A model generated the notes under the pieces. That model had not been told where the DNA came from, ran no database searches, and saw only the letters and a list, made by a program, of their open reading frames with translations. Below, one piece after another: positions 1 to 10,844 of a stretch of DNA of 64,000 nucleotides. The stretch covers positions 126,358,501-126,422,500 of the forward strand of contig JASDFA010000010.1 in assembly GCA_035772735.1 (NCBI GenBank), given 5' to 3'. This DNA is from Datura wrightii (Eukaryota; Streptophyta; Magnoliopsida; Solanales; Solanaceae). Positions within the stretch are counted from its first letter, which is position 1; each line of letters begins with the position of its first letter. A program made the translations under genes and the position numbers.

Positions 1-1158
1 TCAATGAATTTACTACAAAATAAATATTTGGTCGGATATTATTGGTAAAATATATTAGTTTCCCCATTGCGCTGAGACATAGAATTTCATCACCAAGAAA
101 CTCTTTATCATTTTATTGAGGTCGAAATGGATCTTTATTTCTGTCAAGTGATCTCATAACCATCGGATACTCAAATGGATGTGATTTATTCATTAAGATT
201 ACTTTAAAAAAAAATTAATGTATATTGATTGATGGACAAATACTTCATTTGTCAAATGCTCAATTTGTTGGCCAAACAAAACTTTATCTTAGGAAGATCT
301 TTTATTTCAATTTCTTTCTTCAAACAGTCAACTTTTGAAACCTCTTTAGGAGTGCCAATGATGTTCAAGTTATCAATATATATAGCTATTATAACAAATT
401 CAGATCCAGACATTCTTATAAAAATACAAGGATAAATAGAGTCATTGTTGTACCCATCCTTTAGCAAATATCTGCTAAGATGATGGTATCACATCTGTCC
501 CGATTGTTTCAATCCATATAAGAATTTTTAAAGCTTTACTTAACAAGTTTCTTGCGAACTTTTATATGCTTCAAGGATTTTCATAAAAATGTCGTGGTAT
601 AATGAGCCATATAAATAGGTTATGACAACATCTATTACACGTATTTTAAGTTTTTTATGAACTATCAGATTTATTAGAAACCTAAAGATAATTGCATCCA
701 CCACTAGAGAATATGTCTCCACATAATCAACGTCAGGTCCTTGCGAAAAATATTTGTGCAACAAGTCATGCTTTATATCCTATGACTTCAGCTTTTTTAT
801 TTCATTTTCGCGCAAAAATTCATTTTTACCAGATGGATTGACACCTTCAGGTACTTGAACTAATGGTCCAAAAACTTTATGTTTTTCAAGTAAAGTCAAT
901 TCCGCTTGAATTGTGTCCTTCCAATTTGACCAATCATTTCTTTGTCTATATTCATAAATAGATATTCGTTCAAAATTCTCAACTTGTTGTATTATTTCAA
1001 CCGTAATATTTGAATCAAAAATATTATCAACCACAATATCATTTCGGTTCCACCTTTTTCTCATGGAGGCATAACTTATTGAGATTTCTTTATTCTCATT
1101 ATTTTCAGGTATTTAGACCTCCTCTTTGGCCTTATTAGTTGTTATATCTCGAGGCTCT
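1..1158 (-). pseudogene. Ty1/copia pol, reverse-transcriptase half (decayed)
   Basis: On the minus strand this is the integrase-RT linker and the start of the RT of a Ty1/copia retrotransposon. It begins near 1064 with a segment containing WKDTIQAELTLLEKHKVFGP, which is the classic start of copia RT. It continues through the DVVITYLYGSLYHDIFMKI segment (540-764) and the VIIAIYIDNLNIIGTP segment (252-467). The usual YVDD catalytic box has become YIDN. Frame changes and stops separate the pieces, so the protein is dead. The element continues past the left edge; its 5' half resumes at 12263, after the nested element. Family identity is clear; the subfamily was not determined. Confidence 0.85.
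1154..1158. repeat. Target-site duplication GCTCT (left copy)
   Basis: The five bases GCTCT directly precede the TG of the left LTR. The same five follow the CA of the right LTR at 12263-12267. A 5-bp duplication is standard for Ty3/gypsy integration and fixes the borders of the 1159-12262 element. Confidence 0.93.
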
Positions 1159-2051
1159 TGTTCGGCTTGTTGGGTATACTACACGCAAGTGCACGTGGTC
1201 GAACAAGTAGTAAAGTGACTCAAGTAAGCCAAGTATCGATCCCACAGGGACTGGACTAAGGTAACAATCTACTCAAGTGTCAATAAACTTTAACTCTAAA
1301 TTGCAGACAACAGTGTGAAGAAGAGTTTGATATTTTGTTTCCTAATTTTGTACTAAGTCTAAAACGAATATATAATTTGAGTCTGAACTATAAGTATGAG
1401 CATGCTGAGGCTAAAATAAACATGTATAGAAATAAATTATCAATACAATTTGATTAATCTTTCCTCCGGTTGCTAGTCAAGAATTATTGCCTATGGATTA
1501 AAACTCTCGTATTTAACCCAACTTAAGAATCATGAACCTTCCACCTACAGCTGTGTGATAAAAATAAATTCATGTTCTAGCCATACAAAATCGATTCCCT
1601 AATTGACTAATACGACTTTCAGGTATATCTCTATCCTGAAGGTAAATCAATTCTCAATTTTCCCAAACTAAGAAAAGATCATATCCTATCAATTCACAAC
1701 TTTCCAATTTCTTGCTCTCTCGAGTGAAACCGGACTTTTTAGATATACATTAACGTTGGCCACACATTAATGCAGTAAGAACAAGAATCAATAGAACAAC
1801 CATGGAAGAAAAGATGAAAACCAATTTATCAATAATCACATTTCAATACAATTGTTCTTAACCTCAGCAAGAAGGGAATTTAGCCACTCATTTGTGGATT
1901 AAACATCGTTAAATGAGTGTTAATCATACAAGTAATTGAAATAAAGAAGAAGGAGATAGAGAAAAACCCTGAGATTTTCGTCCCCTCAACTGCCTGTAAC
2001 CCACGTTCTTGCTCCACCAAGTCAGAATAATTAAAAATGAACCTAAGTGTT

Positions 2052-2060
2052 CTATTTATA
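2052..2060 (-). promoter_or_regulatory. TATA box of 3' LTR
   Basis: The minus strand reads TATAAATAG. The same sequence occurs at the equivalent place in the other two LTR copies (6976-6984 and 11745-11753). It lies 32 bases downstream of the hairpin module, as expected for a U3 core promoter. Confidence 0.75.
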
Positions 2061-2092
2061 CTAGTGGGAATTTTTCCCGGAATAACAAGCAA

Positions 2093-2134
2093 CGTGTCAC
2101 GGAGTGCATCGCGGAGCACTGCCTCCGTGACACG
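2093..2134. promoter_or_regulatory. 12-18-12 CpG-rich inverted-repeat module (3' LTR)
   Basis: CGTGTCACGGAG (2093-2104) is the exact reverse complement of CTCCGTGACACG (2123-2134). The 18-base spacer contains CGCGGAG. Six further copies with the same arm and spacer lengths occur in the window. Function is unknown. Confidence 0.8.
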
Positions 2135-2568
2135 CCACCAATGCGGACCCTTACTGGAATCCGGACGTCCAGGTATTAAGGCCCAATGTGGCACGACGTG
2201 CAACGCGGGGCTAGGCCAACGTGCCACGGCCCAAACGCGCACCTTCACTGGAATTTGGCAAAAATTTCGTATCCAGGCAGAAGCATCCGCGATGGCAGCG
2301 TGACACGACTCTATCGCGGAGCCCTTTTAATTTGTGCTCTCCTTGTGCTTTTTCGCTTGCTCGCTTCCGAGTCCAATTCCGATTTCTCCCAACATGCATC
2401 TTAGCTTCGTACAATTATATTTTTCCTGCAAAATCACGCTAATCATGTTGGTTAGTATAAATTCACATTTTATTACATTTCACATGATAATGTATAAACA
2501 TCGATAGATAAACAAGGAAAAATGACACATTTGAGTATCACTTAGGCATATAAATTTTCCCAAGATCA

Positions 2569-2583
2569 CTTACCCCACACTTA
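2569..2583 (-). other. Polypurine tract of the Athila-like element
   Basis: Directly inside the 3' LTR the minus strand is purine-rich and contains GTGTGGGGTAAG. This is where plus-strand priming occurs in Ty3/gypsy elements. The call rests on position and composition only. Confidence 0.6.
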
Positions 2584-4365
2584 AATCCTTGTTCGTCCCC
2601 GAACAACAATCTTACACCTCATGCAATTGACACCCCATCCTGGCTACGTTGGCTCGACAATTCAAGCTGCGGTTATACCGATTATTTAATATAGCAAATC
2701 ATCAAGAAAACATGCATAGTCTTATCAATACAATGACCTTCAACACATTAAGACCTCCTAGACTCAAGAATCGACTCTCGATGTCAGCAAACTCATGCAA
2801 ATCAGCTGATCAAGATATCCGACACGAAATTTAATCTCTCGTCAAGCGTGTGCCCTCACAACACAAGAGAATTTTTTTCCCTTTTTAATTACATGAACTC
2901 AAAGACAATACATGCAGGGGCATATAAACACAATTTCACTCTCTCTCCCAAAAGAATTCACATGCATCATGTCATGAACCATAGGCTTGCCTTTAGTGTA
3001 TTACTCCACTAATATAAGGACGTGTGATGTAAGATCACGTAGGACTTAACGGGTTGTAATGTAAGCTACGGAACTACTAAATACTGGGCTAACCAATAAT
3101 AACAACTAGCATCCTTAAGCGCTTTTTCAATACATCCCATCAACCTTATGGGCATTGTTTCTTCCTTCATCCTCCCATTCTTGAAGTCTGTCTTTATTTT
3201 TGACCCCATATCTTTAAGCACACTTGACTCAATAACAAAGATTATTTATACATCTTCATTATATTTACTTTATAATGAGTGCACCTTCGACCTTTTCTTT
3301 CCTTTCATCACTCTGCTTTTTCTTTTCTTTTCACCATTCTCACTCCTTGACACTGTGGGAAAATTATTTTCTTTTCTTGAGCGCTTAAGAGTTTTGGATC
3401 AAATTCATGGATAATGAAAAGAAGGGGTTAATCTCGGTTTACACCTTTTTGACAAAAGAAAAATAATAGGCTAAAGGCTCAATGGGCTAACCAGGATGTA
3501 CATTCAAGGTGGGTACGATAATGAAAAAAACTTTCGGTTAAAGCAAAGAAATGCATACATCCTTTCCTACAATACACATCCTTCATTTCGTTTTGTACAC
3601 ACACCAGGAAAGTTCTAGACACTTCACAATAGCATGGAAGAAACGAAACCTCACTATACACTCATTTCACATGCTCAACTCAAGACATATTCACAGACTC
3701 TTCAATCAGCTAATTACAAGAATTCAAACATTAAGCCTCAATCACACTGAGTCGAACTCTATGGCCTAGGTATCTCAACATATTTACGAAGTTGCATGTT
3801 TTCATACGAATCACCTTTGCATTTCAAATATCATGTACAACATGCAACCATAATTTCGCAACCATAAAGTAACGACAGGTTTTGGGATGCAAACCAACAA
3901 AAGAAAAAACTAAAAATAAATGAACAAAAGAAATCTACTCCTAACGACTACATTTCCCTTAAGACGGTCGTCATCCATCCATCATAGGGAACGGTCACTA
4001 ACTAAGACTTCGGTTCAGTGGGACTATTCTCAGTAAAAGAACCGAAAACAAACGCCGAAAAACCCAAAAATAAAAATTTCACAAAAAAAAAATTAAAAAT
4101 ATTGATAATTTCGATAAAACAAAGATATTTACAAAACCATCTAACAACATTCAACAGCACACAATAGCTTCACATTAATTACAATACAGACATACACACA
4201 AAAATCACAGGGTCACAAGTTTATCCAAGCACAACAACAGAACAGAGACAATAATAAAAACAACAACCAGCACCTAACTACTCCCACCCCACACTCAAAT
4301 CGAACACTGTCCCCAGTGTTCATAAAATTCAACATAGCATAAAAGTGGGTGGTGAAACTCCCTGA
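2584..4365 (-). other. Non-coding 3' internal region of the Athila-like element
   Basis: About 1.8 kb lies between the accessory-ORF stop and the polypurine tract. I found no conserved protein in either strand. It is A+T-rich, with a low-complexity A-rich stretch around 4080-4260. Long untranslated 3' regions are usual in Athila-type elements. Confidence 0.6.
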
Positions 4366-5599
4366 TCAATCAAAGTATTCCACTTCTTCGTCAGGTGTCG
4401 CTGCCTCGTCCCTCATGTCTGAATCACCCCCGTCGTCATCATCGGACTCCACATCGGAGTCATCACGACGTGTCTCCTCATCTGTGGGAACATCATCATC
4501 AGTGGGCTCCACAAAAGCTGGCCCCACTCGGCATAGAGCCCTGGCATTTTCGCCAAAAGGGTAGTCTAGCTCGAGCTGCCACAGCTCCTCTTCTGTTGCC
4601 GGCATCCCGCCTATGTGCAGCTGGAGCATCTGCATCCCGAACATGCGAGCCATGTACTGATCATCCCGAGCATGTCGCTCGGCTAGTGTAAGAACTGGCC
4701 CGTGAGTGGTGTCGGGTGCCTTAGTTTTGGTGACATCTAAGGCCCGCCTCTCCATCTGCGGGATGTAGTCAAGGGCCTCCTCCTCAATATCCAAGCCCCT
4801 CAGGAATGTGGTCAGTAAGCCACCAAACCCGTACCTGTGCCCTTGATACAAATGGGCTCTCTTCATGGCGGAGATAATCACCAACCCCACATTGATCTCC
4901 AGCCCTTTCATCAAGGCGTAGACCAAGCATACACGATCCCGGGTGACATCTGTCATATGCACCCCCGGGATCTGGTAGGAACAAAAGAATTTTAAGCCAT
5001 ATCCTGGCTTCCCTATTCATCTGTGAGTAGGGCAATGTCTGATGGTAGCCCCTCTCCTTATGCTTGCTCCACCGGGCTGTAGACCGGGTTTCACACAAAG
5101 TGCGTTTGATATCCGCGTATGGTGGAGTGATATTCAGCTGTCGAAGCACATGGGCGTCTGTGTCCCGCGCCCCCAAGATGGCATTAAGGTGATGGGGCTC
5201 AAAAGTGACTATATGCCCCCTTATCTTGATGGTGTGACTTCTGAGTGTCGGGTTCCAGTTGGTGTAGAATTCCCGAATCAGGTGCAGGTTGCACTCCTTG
5301 GGCTCTTCAAAGATGAAGTTCAGCCCGGCTACCTCAATCCTGTGGACAATCCTGGGGAACTCATGTGCCAACAGTTCCCTAGCAATGTGTTCTTCGGGGA
5401 AGTATTTGCTTTCCTTATGCTTTGCGTACCATTTCTTCCCCTCCTCTATCACCCATCTGGTTCCATATTGACGGCGTTGGCCATGTGGAACCGTTGGTGC
5501 TGCTAGGACTGCTGTTCCCAATCTAATTCTTTTCCTTCCGGCGCCCGATGTAGATGCGCCCTTCCCTTTTTCTTGCCTGCTTGCCATCATTCCTGTCAA
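4366..5599 (-). pseudogene. Accessory ORF, plant-transposon-protein-like, one frameshift
   Basis: The product starts near MASRQEKGKG (about 5590) and runs about 410 residues to the stop at 4366. The N-terminal half (5599 to about 4990) resembles the 'putative plant transposon protein' domain often found as an extra ORF in Athila-type elements (from memory). The frame then shifts: the segment after REARIWLK continues in another frame, from VHMTDVTRD to the acidic tail DDDDGGDSD near the end. One extra base in an A-run near 4992 would explain this. The role of this protein is unknown. Two plus-strand open frames of 98 and 154 codons here are antisense shadows. Confidence 0.7.
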
Positions 5600-6975
5600 A
5601 CCAAAAAGACAGTCCCAATGTTATTCCAATTAAAATTAGCTTCGACTAAGGTTGGGTTAAGCTAGTCCACCCCACACTTAGTCTTTAGCCACAATCACAA
5701 CATTACGGCAAGATCATACTTATTTCCAATTAAAAAAAACAAAACACAACAAATATGCCTTGTGCATTCAGAGAATTCGACGGTATAAATTCTTTTGTAC
5801 TACTCAGACTTCGTACAGCTAACCACAACATTACCATCGACCACATTTCATCACATAGCACGCAGCAAACATTTCTATCAACAAAACCGACACAATTCCC
5901 CCAATTTCTATGCAATTTCAACAATTTCATTAACCTGACAATCCGTCGCGCCTTAATCGTCTTAACGTTAAGCACAACCTCATGTTCCTCACCCAACATG
6001 CACAAACCAAGAACAATTTCACATTTCAACTCGATTTTAACATCTTCATATTTGAATTCTAACCCTAGCTACTGTTCGGGGTGTTATATGGGTTATAAAA
6101 CCGACACGCAAGTGCACGTGGTCGAACAAGTAGTAAGTGGCTTTAGTAAGCCAAGTATTGATCCCACAGAGACTTGGGTTAAGTGCAATTTGCTCAATTA
6201 TACTATATTTTTACTTCTAAATATGCTGACAACAACGTAACCAAAAAGTTGATAGTTTGTTGATAAATTTTATACTAAAACTAAGAACAATTATCTACTT
6301 TGAATCTGAACTATGGATAAGAGCATGCTGAGGTTAAACGAACATGTAATGAAATTGATTATCATCATAAATTGGTTAATCTTTTCTTCTTGTTGCTAGC
6401 CAAGAACATTTGCCAAGAGATTAAAACTCTCGTATTTAATCTCACTTAAGAATCATGAACCATCCGTCTACATTTCTGTGATCAAATGCAATTCATGTTC
6501 TAGCCATACAATTCCTGTTCCTAAGTTGACTAATACGACTTTCAGGTATATTTCTATCCTGAAAGCTAATCAAAACTCAATTTTCCCAAACCGAGTAAAG
6601 AACAATATCCTATTAATTCACAACTTTCCAATTTCGTGCTCTCTCGAGTGAAATCGGACTTTTTAGATGTACATTAATGTAGGCCACACACCAATGCAGT
6701 AAGAACAAGAATTAATAGAACAACATGGAAGAAAAGATGAAAAACCAGATAATCAATAATCAAATTTCATCACAATTGTTCATAATCTCAGCAAGGAAGG
6801 GAATTAGCCACTCATTTGTGGATTAATCATCATAAAACGAGTGTTAATCATACAAGCAATTGAATCAAAGAAGAAAGAAAGAGAGAAAAAACCCTGAACT
6901 TTTCGTCCCTCAACTGCCTGTAACCCACGTCCTTGCTCCACCAAGTCTGAATTATGAAAAATGAACTTAAGTGTT

Positions 6976-6984
6976 CTATTTATA
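6976..6984 (-). promoter_or_regulatory. TATA box of solo LTR
   Basis: The minus strand reads TATAAATAG, 32 bases downstream of the hairpin at 7017-7058. This is the same spacing as in the other two LTRs of the family. Confidence 0.7.
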
Positions 6985-7016
6985 CTGCTGGGAATTTTTC
7001 CCGGAATAATGAGCAA

Positions 7017-7058
7017 CGTGTCACGGAGTGCATCGCGGAGCACTGGCTCCGTGACACG
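7017..7058. promoter_or_regulatory. 12-18-12 inverted-repeat module (solo LTR, copy A)
   Basis: CGTGTCACGGAG and CTCCGTGACACG pair perfectly across an 18-base spacer containing CGCGGAG. The sequence is almost identical to the 3' LTR copy. Confidence 0.8.
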
Positions 7059-7109
7059 CCATGAACGCAGACCCTCACTGGAACTGGGGGTCCGGGAATT
7101 CAAGCTCAA

Positions 7110-7151
7110 CATGGCACGGCGTGCATCGCGGAGCACTGGCTCCGTGCCACG
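7110..7151. promoter_or_regulatory. 12-18-12 inverted-repeat module (solo LTR, copy B)
   Basis: A second copy lies 51 bases after copy A. Its arms are CATGGCACGGCG and CTCCGTGCCACG, again with an 18-base spacer. At the fifth stem position both arms differ from copy A in a complementary way (T:A has become G:C). Two of the 12 pairs are mismatched. Confidence 0.7.
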
Positions 7152-7888
7152 TAGCAAACACGGACCTCCACCGGAAATTGGGTGAATTTTCCCATCCAGG
7201 CAGAATGCCTCCGCGATGGCAGCGTGACACGGCTCCATCGCGGAGCCCCTTTAATTCATGCTGTCCAATGACTTTTCCCTTGCTCGCATCCAAGTCCAAC
7301 TCCGATATCATCCAACATGCATTTTAGCTTCCTGAAATCACATTTTACCTGCAAAACAATGCTAATCATGTTGGTTAGTATAAATTCACATTTTATTGCC
7401 TATTACATGAAAATGTATACACATTGATAGATAAACAAGGCGAAAATGATACTTTTGAGTATCACTTGGGCATATAAATCTGCCCAAGATCAGCTACCCT
7501 TTCGCAAGAATTTCAATCAAACATGTATTTATCAAGTTCATACCATTACATCGATACTATGAACATCAATCAACAATAATTTACATGAATTCATGCTCAA
7601 TTTACACTTAGGGAAAGTTTTCCTCACTTCCTATGCTAAAAATCGGAAAAATAAGGTAAGAAATGAGATGAAGTTAACAAACATACCTTAAATTCGATGA
7701 TATCAAAGAAAAGTTGAAGACATTTAGATCCTAGGTCCGTGTCACGTTGGGGAAGGGGGGATTTCGGGGTGTTTGTCGCGGAGGAGGTGAGGAATGGGAA
7801 AAAAATGAGGGAAAACGGGGTTAAAAGGGGGGTTTTTCGCGCGGGTCACCCGGCTACCCGGTGTGACCCGTCGCGAAATACACTTCAA

Positions 7889-7930
7889 CGTGTCACGGAG
7901 GGTAACGCGGAGTATGCCCTCCATGACACA
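7889..7930. promoter_or_regulatory. 12-18-12 inverted-repeat module (internal, copy 1)
   Basis: The left arm is CGTGTCACGGAG and the right arm CTCCATGACACA. The two right-arm differences are both G-to-A at CpG sites, as expected from methyl-C decay. The 18-base spacer contains CGCGGAG, and CCATCGCG follows. It lies outside any LTR. Confidence 0.72.
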
Positions 7931-7983
7931 GAGCCATCGCGCAGGTGTTCTGGAATTTGTAAAAATTCCAGAATTACCTTCAA

Positions 7984-8025
7984 CGTGTCACGGAGGGTAA
8001 CGCGGAGGCCCTCCTCCGTGACACG
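7984..8025. promoter_or_regulatory. 12-18-12 inverted-repeat module (internal, copy 2)
   Basis: The arms pair perfectly around an 18-base spacer containing CGCGGAG, followed by CCATCGCG. It is 95 bases from copy 1 and forms a tandem pair with it. Confidence 0.78.
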
Positions 8026-8322
8026 GAGCCATCGCGTGGGCTCACTGTTTTGCCACTTTTTATGATTTTTTTTACCTCGATTTTTCCTTTGCGATCCTTT
8101 GCACATTTATCCTCCGTTCAACCTGAAATTCATCTCACAACAAGAAATTGGTTAGAATTTATAGGTTTCACATAAAATACAAATTTTGTTTTTATTTTTT
8201 TTTATTTTCTCATTTTTTTTCTTTTTTTTTCTCTACGAAATCTATTAAAATATTGCAAAAATTTTCATGGGTTGCCTCCCGTGCAGCGCCTGGTTTACCA
8301 TCGCGACTCGACGTCATTAAGC

Positions 8323-10725
8323 TCAATCCTCCTCTAAGGTGACGGACGTTTTCTCTCGACTACCGTCCTCACCCCTGTCAAACTTACACCTCTCCGGTGG
8401 TTTCCCCAATAACTCCCGTGACTCAACTCTCTGGACAACATCAGCTCGATTAATCACATTGATCACCGAGAGTTTCTCATACATAGCCGGAAGCTTGGTG
8501 GCCTTGTATACATCAAACACCTCCACCTTGTCGTGTGCTCGCATGGTTAGCTGCCCTGCAGCTACATCAATAAGTGCTTTCCCGGTAGCCAAGAAAGGAC
8601 GTCCCAAAATAAATGGGACTTCCGCGTCTGGCTCAAAATCCAGCACAACGAAATCTACTGGGAAGATAAGGGAGCCCACTTGCACCTGCACGTCCTCCAC
8701 AATGCCATCAGGTCTCGCTAAGGAACGATCCGCTAGTTGCAATATCACTGTTGTTGGTCTAGGACTCCCTAGCCCCAACTTCTTAAATACCGATGTCGGC
8801 ATCAAGTTAATGCTAGCTCCCAAATCACATAATCCGCGAGCTCGGATACTCTGCCCAATTGTAATTTGTATTGTAAAGCTCCCAGGGTCCTTGAGCTTTG
8901 TGGGCAACCTGTTTTGTATCCGGGAAGTGCACTCCTCCGTAAGAGCCAGCGTAGCATACTCAGTCAACCTGCTTTTGTTTGCCACGATGTCCTTAATATA
9001 CTTTGCGTACTTCGGCACTCCCTGCAAAACATCAACAAGAGGTAAGTTAATGTGTACCTGTTTCAGCACCTTCATGAACTTTTTGAAACACGCCTCCTCC
9101 TTGTGTTTCTTTAATCGTTGAGGGAACAGGGGTGGTGGTCTTTCTGGTTCAGCCTCCTTTTTCTTCCCTCTCTCATCACTTTGCTCCCTCTCAGTTTCTG
9201 CTGCTCCCGACTGTTGAGGTGGTCTTTCTGGTTCCACCTCTTTAAGCTGCAAACCACTCCTTGTGGTCACTGCATTCACTTGCTTGGGGTTGGGATCCGT
9301 GTCACTCGGAAGTCCTCCTCTAGGCCTGGTGTTTTGGGCTCCAGCAAATTGCCCAAACTAGTACTCCAGCGCCTTTGTAGCTAACTGATTGTTCTTTACC
9401 TCGGCTGCCAATTTCACATAATCAGCCTGCAATTGAGCTTGGTTAGCTATCATTGTCTTGAACATCTCCTCAATGTTGTGTGATGGTGGTGGAGGAGGTG
9501 CATTGTTGCTTCTATATTGTGCCTGATAGTTCTGCTGCCCTCCTTGAGTTCTCTGCGCCCCCTGATTCAAACCTTGCCCTTGATGGTTATTGCTACCCCA
9601 AGATAAATTTGGGTGATTCCTCCAGTTGGAATTGTAGTTGTTGCCATACTGTAGGTGGTTGTTTCTTTGTACATTCCCCACAAAGTTCACCGAATCAGGA
9701 TTTGCTCCACAACACTCAGCTGAGTGTTCACTACTCCCGCATACTTCACACCAAATCTGCTGCACTACATTCACTGGGGCTTGAGACTGGTTCATGCTCA
9801 TGTTACTGAAGTTGGTGTTGAGTTGATTCTATAATGCAGCTATCTGTGCAGCAATAGCTGTAAAACCATCCACTTCTAATACTCCTGCTGCTTTCCTTGT
9901 TCCGCCTCGTGACGATTCTGCATTCCACTCCGGATTTCCCTGCGAAATACGATTCAACAAGATATACAGCTCCTCATAAGTTTTCTCCAATGCTTGTCCC
10001 CCAGCTGCTGAGTCTAGCAAGATTTTTGTGTGGGGTTCCAAACCCTCTATGAAAGTATGCACCAGCACATCATTGGATTGGTGATGATGAGGACAATCCC
10101 GCAACATAGATTTGAATCTCTCCCAGGCTTGATACAGATTCTCTCCCTCTCTCTGTTTAAAACTTAGAATTTGACTTCTAAATCGTGATGTTTTACCGGA
10201 TGGAAAAAACCGTATCAAGAATTTCCTTGCAAGATCATCCCACGTGGTGATGGAATTAGGTGGCTCAGCTTTCAACCACCTCTTGGCTTCTCCCAAAAGT
10301 GAAAATGGGAACAATGTAAGCCTGACATAATCTGATGACACTCCAGCGGGGATATAAGTCTCACTTATCTCCGAGAAATTTTGGAGATGTTGTTGTGGAT
10401 CCTCATGAGGGAGACCTGTGAATGGCCCGCTGGTGTGTAGCAATTGCACCATGTTTTGTTAAAGCTCGAACCTCCCTCCTGGCTCAGGTTTGCGGATGCT
10501 AGATGTGACATTGTTAGCATGTGGGATTGCCACCTCGCGAACCGGCCTAGCTGCCATGTCCTCGGGCACTAACATTGCCCTTACAACTGGTGGATTCTGT
10601 TGTTGCTCCAGGATTGTTTGTTTGAGCAACTACAGCTTTTTCTCTAGAGCTTCTCTCCTTTGACGATGAAACTGTCTTTCCGGCTCTAAATATGAGTCCA
10701 CCAGCTCCTTGTCTCTTGCTAGTGT
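8323..10725 (-). pseudogene. gag-protease of the Athila-like element, four in-frame stops
   Basis: One continuous minus-strand frame encodes capsid, zinc knuckle and aspartic protease. The capsid part carries GPFTGLPHEDPQQHLQNF, typical of plant Ty3 gag (10452 to about 9850). A knuckle CEVCGSSEHSAECC lies near 9745-9700, and the protease site DLGASINLMPTSVF near 8820-8860. The frame is interrupted by exactly four stops: TAG at 10632-10630, TAA at 10461-10459, TAG at 9831-9829 and TAG at 9360-9358. The same frame resumes after each, with no indel. The product would end in TLEED at 8323; no RT follows. The gag coat and protease would be inactive from this copy. The start codon is uncertain: the frame opens at 10725 with no clear ATG. 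The 260-codon plus-strand frame at 8339-9121 is an antisense shadow. Confidence 0.9.
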
Positions 10726-10826
10726 TCAACAGAAATTAGTATCTGCAAAATACAGGCAAAGACCAAGTTGTCAACACTAAGAAGAAATAGTAAACTAACA
10801 CTTAAGAAAAATTTACCAATTGCCAG

Positions 10827-10844
10827 TCCCCGGCAACGGCGCCA
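10827..10844 (-). other. Primer-binding site, tRNA-Asp
   Basis: The minus strand reads TGGCGCCGTTGCCGGGGA, an 18-base match to the complement of the 3' end of plant tRNA-Asp including CCA. It lies six bases inside the 5' LTR. tRNA-Asp priming is typical of Athila/Calypso-type elements. Confidence 0.93.

Larger units (their letters stand above)
1159..2568 (-). repeat. 3' LTR of the Athila-like element
   Basis: This 1410-bp repeat begins TGTTCGG and ends AAGATCA on the plus strand. It matches 10851-12262 almost throughout, with scattered substitutions and small indels. On the minus strand it carries a hairpin module (2134-2093) followed by a TATA box (2060-2052). Short open frames in it are not conserved genes. 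Confidence 0.95.
6073..7492 (-). mobile_element. Solo LTR related to the host element's LTRs
   Basis: This 1420-bp copy begins TGTTCGGGG and ends AAGATCA. It is clearly homologous to the LTRs at 1159 and 10851 but more diverged than those are from each other. It is flanked by its own 5-bp duplication, GCTAC (6068-6072 and 7493-7497), so it is an independent insertion that recombined down to one LTR. It lies between the protease region and the accessory ORF of the host element. It carries two 12-18-12 hairpin modules and a TATA box. Confidence 0.93.
7498..8322 (-). other. Spacer between protease region and solo LTR
   Basis: No conserved coding was found. On the minus strand, just after the gag-protease stop, lies the short conserved stretch that in Athila-like elements follows the end of the first ORF (it contains GGGAGGCAACCCATG near 8273-8287). 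Farther on are two tandem hairpin modules (7984-8025 and 7889-7930) and a G+C-rich block at about 7740-7880. Finding the post-pol motif right behind protease suggests that the RT-to-integrase section was lost as a block. Confidence 0.6.

Noticed and set aside
1880..2303. Open frames of up to 122 codons in the LTRs (also 6804-7327 and 11573-12136)
   Set aside because: They are created by the G+C-rich hairpin block, differ in length between LTR copies and have no conserved protein.
5042..5506. 154-codon plus-strand open frame
   Set aside because: Antisense shadow of the accessory ORF; its composition follows the opposite strand's codons.
6073..7492. One end of a complete nested LTR element, with the 1159 or 10851 repeat as partner
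   Set aside because: It has its own GCTAC duplication on both sides and is more diverged than the outer pair, so it is a solo LTR.
8339..9121. 260-codon plus-strand open frame
   Set aside because: It is the antisense of the protease region, whose minus-strand frame has clear Ty3 protease motifs. Its own translation shows no known domain.
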